A DNA stretch of 41,091 nucleotides from Acidilobaceae archaeon (GTDB lineage Archaea > Thermoproteota > Thermoprotei_A > Sulfolobales > Acidilobaceae): NCBI GenBank assembly GCA_026985385.1, contig JALSQM010000062.1:1-41091 (forward strand), written 5' to 3'. Position numbers and translations under genes: made by a program. Below, piece by piece: positions 17,127 to 23,718 of this stretch (positions are counted from its first letter, which is position 1; every line of letters starts with the position of its first letter). Below the pieces are notes generated by a model. That model did no database searches, was not told the DNA's origin, and was given only the letters and a program-made list of their open reading frames with translations.

Positions 17127-18212
17127 AGCCGACGCGAGCCTCCCGGGCGTGCACTCCCCCTCCCTGAGGTGGGGGTAGCCGTAGGCTCTCGACATGTGGC
17201 GGGCTATCTCCTCCTGCTCGAAGTGGCCGGGTATGGGTATGAGGACCGCTGGGATCCCCGCGCATAGGAGGTCGGCGGTCGTCGTCCTCCCGGACCTCGA
17301 TATGAAGAGGTCGGCCGCCGCGTAGTAGTCTAGCAGCCCCGCCGGGGCCGGGTCGCGGGGCACCTCCACCAAGCCCCTCCTAGGCTCCCAGCGGGTCCGG
17401 GGGCCGGGTAGGGCTAGGATCCTCACCCTGCCGCCGAGCGCCTCCCCTACAGCCCTCTCCAGGGCGGGGGCCGCCTCCTCGATGCAGTCTAGGAGTGACG
17501 CGCTGGCAGCTGAGGTGCCCCCAACAGTGGCGACGACTAGGTGCTCGCCCTCGCCTAGGCCGAGCCTCTCCCTGGCCTCGCTCCTAGGCGGCAGGCCCCC
17601 TGGGGGGTAGCTGGTTGCCAGGCCCGCTATGTAGGCGTGCCTCTCGAGCCACTCTGAGACCCTCCCACCGAGGAGGGGGTACCACCTAGCGGAGCCCAGG
17701 ATGCCGGGGTCGTTGAGGTAGATGAGCGCCCGGTAGCGTGGCAGAACCCTCTTGAAGTACCTGTTGAGGGCGAAGCTTACCACGAGCTCCCTAGGGTTTA
17801 GGCTGTATGGCTTGTAGAGTATGTCCGTCGCGAACACTATCCCCGACCTGACGCTGTCGGGGGTGGAGTAGACTAGCTCCCAGAACTCATCCGCGAACAC
17901 GAGGTCGTAGCCCTCTATCACCCCCTCTACTATCTCCCTGTTACGCTTGAGTATCGAGAGCCTAGAGGCGAGGTCCCTCAACCCCCTAACCCTGCCGTTG
18001 TAGAGGTCCTCTATAGCCGTCGAGAAGCTCTCGAGGCCCCGGCAGCCAGGCGCTATCGGCTCCCCGAGCCTCTCGAGGAACCCCAGGGCCGGCTCGGCCG
18101 TGCACCACTCAACCCTAACACCAGCCCGGCCACGGAGGAGCCCCGCTATCACAACGTCCCTAGCCACATGGCCTAGCCCGACGTGGCTCGGGAGAAAAAT
18201 AGCCCTAGCCAC
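16989..18212 (-). CDS. Glycosyltransferase, GT28/MurG-like (GT-B fold)
   Basis: The product resembles UDP-sugar glycosyltransferases of the GT-B fold. It begins VARAIFLPSHVGLGHVARDV (the N-terminal GxGHxxR loop). The C-terminal half contains HLVVATVGGTSAAS and then LLDYYAAADLFISRSGRTT with LLCAGIPAVLIPIP, which forms the nucleotide-sugar site as in MurG. The predicted start is GTG 18212; an earlier GTG at 18293 would add 27 residues unlike the family N-terminus. Length (407 aa) is normal. It has no peptidoglycan context, so glycan, glycolipid or protein glycosylation is more likely. Its 3' end overlaps the convergent MFS gene by 138 bases. Confidence 0.85.
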   Translation of the reverse strand: MARAIFLPSHVGLGHVARDVVIAGLLRGRAGVRVEWCTAEPALGFLERLGEPIAPGCRGLESFSTAIEDLYNGRVRGLRDLASRLSILKRNREIVEGVIEGYDLVFADEFWELVYSTPDSVRSGIVFATDILYKPYSLNPRELVVSFALNRYFKRVLPRYRALIYLNDPGILGSARWYPLLGGRVSEWLERHAYIAGLATSYPPGGLPPRSEARERLGLGEGEHLVVATVGGTSAASASLLDCIEEAAPALERAVGEALGGRVRILALPGPRTRWEPRRGLVEVPRDPAPAGLLDYYAAADLFISRSGRTTTADLLCAGIPAVLIPIPGHFEQEEIARHMSRAYGYPHLREGECTPGRLASASRAALERRPNPPRGLCLGAPRAAGLLSKLLGSPGLGSPNDGGGHE

Positions 18213-18426
18213 CCAGCACCGCCCGCGAGGCCGTAAGAGCCCGGGATACGTATACACTAGTTCGACTGCAACCAATAAATTAAGTGGGCACACATTTTTG
18301 ACTATTAGAGTGCTAGCACGGCTTCGAGCACTTGGAGTAGAAGTCCCCGACTATCTATGCTGCCAGTGTCATAGCGTGGCTAAGGTTAAAAGGGGTTCGT
18401 AGCAAATACTTTCGCGGGTAGCTGGC

Positions 18427-18672
18427 ATGGTCGTCCTGCCTGGGTACAAGTGGCTTGAGGCGGTTCCCGGCCGCCGCGGCGGCAGGCCCACGGTTAGGGG
18501 GACGAGGGTAACAGTTGATGATATCCTGGAAGCACTCTCAAACGGGTGGAGTGTTGAGGAGGTCGCCGAGAACTATAGGATACCCGTGGAAGCTGTATAC
18601 GAGGCGCTGAGATACGCGTTAGAAGTCCTGAAGAAGGTCGAGGTGATTGCCGTCGAAGCTACTAGCCGATGA
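18427..18672 (+). CDS. DUF433 protein, probable antitoxin
   Basis: DUF433 proteins are small helix-turn-helix proteins commonly paired with PIN-like DUF5615 proteins in putative toxin-antitoxin modules. This 81-residue product has the family core GGRPTVRGTRVTVDDILEAL (residues ~18-37), then GWSVEEVAENY and a final helix that would form the HTH. The start is ATG. The DUF5615 gene begins 26 bases before this gene's stop in another frame, which indicates translational coupling. The 214-base stretch before it, back to the glycosyltransferase start, holds an AT-rich block at about 18271-18300 that could carry promoters for both directions. Confidence 0.85.
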   Translation: MVVLPGYKWLEAVPGRRGGRPTVRGTRVTVDDILEALSNGWSVEEVAENYRIPVEAVYEALRYALEVLKKVEVIAVEATSR

Positions 18673-19009
18673 GAACGTGCCTTGGCCCCTTGTAAAGTCC
18701 CTCAGAGGTATGGGACTAGACGTAGTGTGGATCCCTGAGACCGGTTACCGGGGCATAAGCGATAACGAGTTAGTAGATATCGCTAATAGAGATGGTAGGA
18801 TAGTGCTGACGAGAGATAGTGATTTCCTAGAGCCTAGCTTGAGAAGGAGAGTAGTGTACGGTATAGTCTACATAGGCGAGCCTGTGAGGAGGGATAACGT
18901 TGAGAGGCTCGCCGAGAACATAGCAAAGACTCTAGAAGTAATGAAGGAGAAGCCCTTCTTAGCAATAGTCACTCGGAGCACCATAGAACTATATCCACTA
19001 GCGCGATGA
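18647..19009 (+). CDS. DUF5615 PIN-like protein, probable toxin
   Basis: DUF5615 is a PIN-like nuclease-fold domain. The 120-residue product shows the acidic positions expected of a PIN-type active site: LLADENVP near the N-terminus, GISDNELVDIA in the middle, and IVLTRDSDFLE, in the typical order D-E, D, D-D. RNase activity is therefore plausible but inferred. The start is TTG with GAGGTGA directly abutting it, inside the DUF433 coding sequence. Together the two genes form a VapBC-like pair. Base composition is somewhat more A/T-rich than the genes on either side. Confidence 0.85.
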   Translation: MPSKLLADENVPWPLVKSLRGMGLDVVWIPETGYRGISDNELVDIANRDGRIVLTRDSDFLEPSLRRRVVYGIVYIGEPVRRDNVERLAENIAKTLEVMKEKPFLAIVTRSTIELYPLAR

Positions 19010-19358
19010 TACCTATTCTGGTAGTCATTTTTGGAAACGTGTTAGAAGCCCGTCGAGGCCGTAAGCTTCTTACCCTGGCATAGGCGCGCCTATGATCTGC
19101 GGGCAGTATGGAGGTTGCCGCGTCCAAAACGCCACTAACGCCTCAAGTAACATCGCGTACACAAGAGTAGGCTGAAGACTCCTCTCAGCCATACCGGGGA
19201 GCTCTATGATCCCGCTTGGAGCGCTATTGACGAGATGAATAGCCTCAAGGCCACAGGTAACCCCCGCGACCGCGCGGGGACACCGGTTCAGCTGCCATTG
19301 TGCTTAACATTCTAAGCGCCTTAGGCTGCATTGGGTATTGCTGGGGGAGGCTGCTGGT
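19010..19358. other. Gene-free stretch, possible gene remnant
   Basis: No credible gene was found in these ~350 bases. One open frame on the plus strand (19151-19312) encodes a protein-like stretch including GELYDPAWSAIDEMNSLKATG, but it has no start codon before its internal methionine and ends at TAA 19313. This could be the decayed end of a former gene next to the toxin-antitoxin pair. A GC-rich inverted run CCCCGCG..CGCGGGG occurs near 19262-19280. No tRNA, C/D-box pattern or direct repeat is visible. Confidence 0.4.
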
Positions 19359-20000
19359 TTGAGGCTATACCTGGACGTTGAGACCTATAGGCCCCTCGAC
19401 GCGGCCCCCCTCACCGGGGAGAGGCTGATAGCAGTCGGGGTCCTCGAGGATTGGACTGCGTATAAGCCCGAGTCCTCGAGCGTCTGGGATGGCGATAGGG
19501 TTAGGCTGAGACTCTTCACTGAGTGGGGCCTCGGCGGTGAGGCCCGCCTGGTCAGGGCCTTCTACCGGTACCTATACAACATAGTCTCGGGGGGCTCGAG
19601 TGGCTCGATAGACTTCGTCTGCATTGTTGGGTTCAACATACTCAGATACGACATCCCCCTCCTCACACTCAAGGCTGTCGAGTACGGTGTCGGGGACCTC
19701 GCCTGGGCGAGTGGGGTCTGGAGTAGGGCCTTCATAGTCGACCTATTCCAAGTCTACCTGCCGGGTAACTGCATGAGGTTCAAGGGCCACACCCTCCAGT
19801 CCCTGGCGAGGGCAGCCAGGGAGGCCGGCGTCAGCGTAGAGGAGCCCCACGGCAGCGGGGCCGATGTGAGGGCCTGGTACGAGTCTCGGAGGTACTGGGA
19901 TATAGAGGAGCACCTCAAGTGGGATCTGAGGGCGTCCAGGATCCTGGACCTCAACTACCGGAGGATCCTAGGCCACATGACGTCGAGGGGCTGCCCCTAA
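19359..20000 (+). CDS. DnaQ-like 3'-5' exonuclease (DEDD fold)
   Basis: The product carries the three exonuclease motifs of the RNase H-like DEDD family: LYLDVETYRP at the N-terminus (Exo I, DxE), GFNILRYDIPLL near residue 100 (Exo II, N..xxD) and YWDIEEHLKWDLRAS near residue 190 (Exo III-like, ending in D). These resemble the proofreading domain of family B polymerases, but no polymerase domain follows, so it is a stand-alone nuclease of about 213 residues. I chose TTG 19359, since GGGGGAGG lies 8 bases upstream; TTG 19338 would add 7 residues. The TAA stop overlaps the TAG stop of the convergent ABC ATPase gene by four bases. Confidence 0.8.
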   Translation: MRLYLDVETYRPLDAAPLTGERLIAVGVLEDWTAYKPESSSVWDGDRVRLRLFTEWGLGGEARLVRAFYRYLYNIVSGGSSGSIDFVCIVGFNILRYDIPLLTLKAVEYGVGDLAWASGVWSRAFIVDLFQVYLPGNCMRFKGHTLQSLARAAREAGVSVEEPHGSGADVRAWYESRRYWDIEEHLKWDLRASRILDLNYRRILGHMTSRGCP

Positions 20001-20722
20001 CGCTCCATGGAGCCGCCCCTCAGGAGTGAGAGCTCCTCTAGGTATGGCTCCGCGTAGGGGGACTCGAGGAAGCCCCGGGGGCTGCAGGTGCACGCGAGCC
20101 TCCCAGACTCGAGGTATGCTACCCTATCAGCCAGCGCCAGGGCCTCGGGTAAGCTGTGGGTCACGTGGACCGCCGTGAAGCGGAGCCTCTCGTGGAGCTG
20201 GGCTAGGAGCCTCCTACCCTCAATCCTGGCCCTGGGGTCGAGGCTGCTGAGGGGCTCGTCTAGCAGGAGGACCCTGGGCTCCACGACGAGGGCCCTGGCC
20301 AGGGCGACCCTCTGCCTCTCACCCCCGCTGAGGGTTCCGGGCTTCCTCCCGAGGAGGTGTGCTATGCCGAGCCTCTCAGCTATAGCGCGGGCCCTCTCGA
20401 GGGCCTCCCCCCTCGGGATCCCGCGGAGGCGGAGGCCATAGGCTATGTTCTCAGCCACCGTCATGTGGGGGAACAAGGCGTAGTCCTGGGGCACCAGGGC
20501 GACGCCGCGGGCCTCGGGTGGTAGGTATGTGGCGTCCCTGCCCCCTATGAGTATCCTGCCCCTCCTAGGCATCACAAGGCCCGCTATAGCATGTAGGAGG
20601 AGTGTCTTGCCGACGCCGCTGGGCCCCAGGACGACCAGGTACTCCCCCTCGCCCACCTCGAGCCTCTCAACCTCGAGCCTGAAGTCGCCCGCCTCGACTA
20701 GTAGGTCCTCTACCACTATCAA
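19997..20722 (-). CDS. wtpC: Tungstate/molybdate ABC transporter, ATP-binding protein
   Basis: This is the energising subunit of an oxyanion importer. Visible are Walker A GPSGVGKT (~residues 33-40), the Q-loop VALVPQDYALFPHMTV, the signature LSGGERQRVALARAL, Walker B VLLLDEP and the H-loop VHVTHSLPEA. The 241-residue length matches the shorter WtpC/ModC types lacking the C-terminal molybdate-binding TOBE domains. The start is TTG and lies four bases into the permease 3' end, so the genes are translationally coupled. The metal (W rather than Mo) is inferred from the WtpA-like binding protein and the archaeal context; hyperthermophiles commonly use tungsten enzymes. Confidence 0.88.
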   Translation of the reverse strand: MIVVEDLLVEAGDFRLEVERLEVGEGEYLVVLGPSGVGKTLLLHAIAGLVMPRRGRILIGGRDATYLPPEARGVALVPQDYALFPHMTVAENIAYGLRLRGIPRGEALERARAIAERLGIAHLLGRKPGTLSGGERQRVALARALVVEPRVLLLDEPLSSLDPRARIEGRRLLAQLHERLRFTAVHVTHSLPEALALADRVAYLESGRLACTCSPRGFLESPYAEPYLEELSLLRGGSMER

Positions 20723-21507
20723 GACACGAGCACCCTCAGGGCCGTGAATACGCCCAGGGCGAGGGCCGCGTATATCGCCGCGAGGGCCGCCGCGTAGGGG
20801 AGGCCGTATATGCTCAGATACTCTAGTATGAGTATGTTGACGGTCTTGGGGTAGTAGGCCACAACGAGTAGGGCGCCCACCTCGCTGAGGCCCCGCGCCC
20901 AGGCGAGGAGGGATCCCGCTGCGATGCTCCTCAGGGCTAGGGGTAGGCTTATGTCTAGGAACGCCCTCAGCCTGGAGGCACCGAGGGTTCTAGCTACTGC
21001 CTCGAGGCTCTCAGGGATCGATTGGAAGCCCACCTTAACGGTATCCACTAGGAGGGGGGCCGAGACGAACGCCATCACCGCCACCACCCCGAGGAAGTGA
21101 TCCTCCAGGACTAGGCCTAGCCTAGAGAGGCCTCCCCCGAGGAGGCCCCTGGAGCCGTAGGCCTCGAGGATCATTATGCCAGCCACGGTGTGGGGGAGGG
21201 CTAGGGGTATATCCACTAGGGCCTCGACGAGCCTCTTACCCGGGAAGTCGAGCCTAGCCAGGGTGTAGGCCAGCGGGATCCCGAGTACTAGGAGGCCCGA
21301 GAGGGCCGCCGCCGAGGCTAGGAGGGACACCTTGAACGCGGAGACCACCTCACCCCTCAAAGGGCCCCCGAGGAGCCGGGAGGCTACGTGGGGGTCCACC
21401 TTGAGGTAGAGGGCGGCTATTGGCAGGGCTAGGAATAAGACTAGGAGGCTGGAGAGGGCCGCCAGCACCAGTAGGGCGGCCTCAAGCCTATGGGCTCCCC
21501 TCCTCAA
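20719..21507 (-). CDS. wtpB: Tungstate/molybdate ABC transporter, permease
   Basis: A 262-residue membrane protein with about six hydrophobic segments. It carries the EAA loop VARTLGASRLRAFLDISLPL at about residues 175-194, which docks the ATPase, and a typical preceding helix rich in P and L (DIPLALPHTVAG). Length and layout match ModB/WtpB. The start is TTG, 20 bases before the end of the binding-protein gene, and its own end overlaps the ATPase start, giving a compact A-B-C operon on the minus strand. Confidence 0.88.
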   Translation of the reverse strand: MRRGAHRLEAALLVLAALSSLLVLFLALPIAALYLKVDPHVASRLLGGPLRGEVVSAFKVSLLASAAALSGLLVLGIPLAYTLARLDFPGKRLVEALVDIPLALPHTVAGIMILEAYGSRGLLGGGLSRLGLVLEDHFLGVVAVMAFVSAPLLVDTVKVGFQSIPESLEAVARTLGASRLRAFLDISLPLALRSIAAGSLLAWARGLSEVGALLVVAYYPKTVNILILEYLSIYGLPYAAALAAIYAALALGVFTALRVLVS

Positions 21508-22534
21508 CGGCCAGGCCCCCGAGCTGCCCGGGGAGTCTGCCGTAGCCTCTCGGGTGGGTGTAGAATATGAATCCGTGGCTCTCGAAGACCTCCCTGCCGT
21601 GGGTGAGCACGTACCTGACGAACTCTACTGCGTCCCCGGGATCCCTCGCGTTGGAGGGGACCGTTAAGCCGTAGGCTATGGGGGCCATGGCTATAGCCTT
21701 CTCCTGGGGGGTACCGGCTAGTATGTGGACCACGACCCTCCCATATGCGTCTGCCAGGCCCGGATCCCCCAGGTTGGCCCTGGGGGGTAGGGGGGCGTAG
21801 GTGAGGTTGTGCTCTACGGCCTCGCTCTTGTAGAGTATTGCGTAGTCTATCTCCCCCGACTCGAGGAGGGAGAGCAGCTCGACACTCTTAGGCCTCACGA
21901 CTAGTCCTCCCCGGGGCGTGAAGGAGGCCGGTATGTAGATGTGGAGGATCCCGCCCCTCACCTCGTAGCGGGCTCCGGGTATCGAGGCGATAAGTGACTC
22001 CAGGAGCCTCGTGTCGTTGTAGTAGAGGGAGTAGAGCGCTAGGGCCCCCACGGCCCTGTAGCCGCAGGGATCCCTGTTGGGATCCGATGTCCCATAGGAG
22101 GCCCTCCCGGACTCTATGGCCTTGAGGGCCTCCGCCAGGCTACCCCCATGCCCCCTCCAAGCTATGACCATCTCATTGCCGGCGAATACTATGTACCACG
22201 ATGTGAGGTTCGGGTACAGGAATAGGGGTATAAGCCTGTAGTCGGCTACCGCTACAACGTCGCATCTAAGGCCCAGCTGGGATACCTGCCTCACTATATC
22301 GACGCTCCCAGAGAGCTTCAGGAGCACCTTAACCCCCGTCTCACGCTCGTAGCTCTGGGCTAGGCTCTTGAGGGGGAGCCCCAGGCTGCCGGCACTGCAG
22401 ACCACTATCTCCCGGGCGCTGGCCCCCTCGCCCCCAAGCCTGTGCTTGTATGCAGCGAAGCCTCCTAGGAGCGCTGCAGCCACCAGTGCTAGGATCACTA
22501 CTACAGCGATCCTCCTATTCAAGTGGTGAGGCAC
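21488..22534 (-). CDS. wtpA: Tungstate/molybdate-binding protein
   Basis: The extracytoplasmic binding protein delivers the oxyanion to the permease. It starts with a basic stretch (HLNRR) and a hydrophobic segment at about residues 10-30, which acts as signal or membrane anchor. The family blocks follow: IVVCSAGSLGLPLKSLAQSYERET, DVVAVADYRLIP and YGTSDPNRDPCGYRAVGAL, the last typical of WtpA proteins of Archaea. Length (348 aa) is normal. The start is GTG. The minus-strand TATA-like box lies only ~30 bases upstream, so the mRNA may be nearly leaderless. It is the first gene of the operon. Confidence 0.9.
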   Translation of the reverse strand: MPHHLNRRIAVVVILALVAAALLGGFAAYKHRLGGEGASAREIVVCSAGSLGLPLKSLAQSYERETGVKVLLKLSGSVDIVRQVSQLGLRCDVVAVADYRLIPLFLYPNLTSWYIVFAGNEMVIAWRGHGGSLAEALKAIESGRASYGTSDPNRDPCGYRAVGALALYSLYYNDTRLLESLIASIPGARYEVRGGILHIYIPASFTPRGGLVVRPKSVELLSLLESGEIDYAILYKSEAVEHNLTYAPLPPRANLGDPGLADAYGRVVVHILAGTPQEKAIAMAPIAYGLTVPSNARDPGDAVEFVRYVLTHGREVFESHGFIFYTHPRGYGRLPGQLGGLAVEEGSP

Positions 22535-22561
22535 CCATCGTGGATCCCGGGCTCGGGTACA

Positions 22562-22590
22562 TTATAAGCGTTATCCGATAACCGATAACG
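22562..22590 (-). promoter_or_regulatory. wtpA promoter with operator-like palindrome
   Basis: On the minus strand CTTATAAT (about 22562-22569) is a likely box A for wtpA. Immediately upstream of it lies GTTATCCGATAAC (22570-22582), a perfect palindrome around one central base, followed by a further CGATAAC (22583-22589) in tandem. Bound protein would contact the BRE/TATA region and could block initiation. The adjacent ModE-type regulator is the natural candidate binder. Binding is inferred. Confidence 0.6.
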
Positions 22591-22618
22591 AGGGGGAGGA
22601 GCGCTGGGTTTAGAGGGT

Positions 22619-23692
22619 TTAGAGGATCCTCCTACACCTATCCGGGGGTAGCTGGTATCCTGGAAGCTCCCGGGCTAGGCGCTCCAGCCTCCCCGAGCAT
22701 AGGAGCCCGTGGAACTCGGCTAGAGGACCTCGGGGGGGCCACGTGGGGTATAGGAAGTCGAACCACTCCCATGTGACGGGCTGGAAGTGGAGGGCGAGGA
22801 TCCTCGCTGCGGGTTCGATGACTAGGGCTACGTCTGCGTCGCCCCTCGCCACTGCTTCAGCTGCCTCCAAGTGCGTCTTCACCTCGAAGCCCCAACCCCT
22901 CACCCTCCCAGCTAGGCCCCCCGGCTCTGGGGGTAGACCCCGAGACTTCAGGGCGTCCCCGAGCAGCTTCTCGAGTAGAACCCTAGTGCCCGCGCCCCGG
23001 GGCCGGTTGGCGAGCCTTAACCTGCCCGATATGAGGCCCTCCACGGCCTCCTTGACCGTGATGGGATCCCTGGAGGCGAAGCCGACCCTCCTCCTATAGC
23101 CTCGGACGAGCGCGAGGTGCGCGGCCCCGCTGGAGGCTTTAACGTAGGGCCAGTTGTACTCCCCCGTATCGGGGTCTAGGAGGTGTAGCCCCGCCACGTC
23201 CGCGTCGCCGAGTATCACGCTGGCCACGCCGCCCAGGGAGCCCAGCCAGTAGGCCTCCACTGCAACGCCCGAGGAGTGGAGCTCCCCGAGGATCCTCTGG
23301 AGTAGTATGTCGTTGCTCCCCGCATATACGAGCCCCTCCCTCCCCTCGATCCCCCGGGCACGGGGCGCCTGGAATGGGATCCCTGTGAGGGCCTCGTAGG
23401 CCCTCCTGAAGCGTGCTAGTACCTCCCTGCCTAGGGGTGTGAGTCTGGCGCCCCCGCCGCGGGGCCCTCCCCTCCTAGCCTCGACGAGCGGGCCCCCTAG
23501 GAGCCTCGCTGCCCTCGCGAGCCTCTCCCAGAGCCTGGAGTAGGGTATGCCGAGGATCCTCGCAGCCGCGAGGATGGAGCCCCTCTCCTCTATTAGCTGG
23601 AGGGCCGCCGCTAGATCCTCGTCAACGGCTACCTCGCCCGAGCCTGTCACCAGCTCGAGGCGGATCCTCGCTTTGAGGTCGGGCCCCGGCAC
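22619..23692 (-). CDS. ModE-type regulator with periplasmic-binding-protein-like sensor domain
   Basis: Residues ~10-105 form a ModE/LysR-type winged helix-turn-helix: GSGEVAVDEDLAAALQLIEERG, AAARILGIPYSRLWERLARA and ARRGGPRGGGARLTPLG, matching the ModE DNA-binding domain. The remaining ~240 residues resemble a molybdate-binding-protein-like sensor (PBP_like, PF12727): YAGSNDILLQRIL, VASVILGDADVAGLHLLD and ANRPRGAGTRVLLEKLL. This replaces the TOBE (MopI) domains of bacterial ModE. It probably senses cytosolic molybdate or tungstate and controls the wtpABC operon, which follows on the same strand after 84 bases that contain a palindrome. The start is GTG; the divergent fusion gene starts 26 bases away. 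Confidence 0.88.
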   Translation of the reverse strand: MPGPDLKARIRLELVTGSGEVAVDEDLAAALQLIEERGSILAAARILGIPYSRLWERLARAARLLGGPLVEARRGGPRGGGARLTPLGREVLARFRRAYEALTGIPFQAPRARGIEGREGLVYAGSNDILLQRILGELHSSGVAVEAYWLGSLGGVASVILGDADVAGLHLLDPDTGEYNWPYVKASSGAAHLALVRGYRRRVGFASRDPITVKEAVEGLISGRLRLANRPRGAGTRVLLEKLLGDALKSRGLPPEPGGLAGRVRGWGFEVKTHLEAAEAVARGDADVALVIEPAARILALHFQPVTWEWFDFLYPTWPPRGPLAEFHGLLCSGRLERLARELPGYQLPPDRCRRIL

Positions 23693-23718
23693 CCTCGGAT
23701 GTCCCGCTGGTGGTCTAG

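Noticed and set aside
18213-18426. Small protein gene upstream of the DUF433 gene (frame ending near 18402)
   Set aside because: Its frame runs back into the antisense of the glycosyltransferase N-terminus, lacks a placed ribosome site, and resembles no protein I know.
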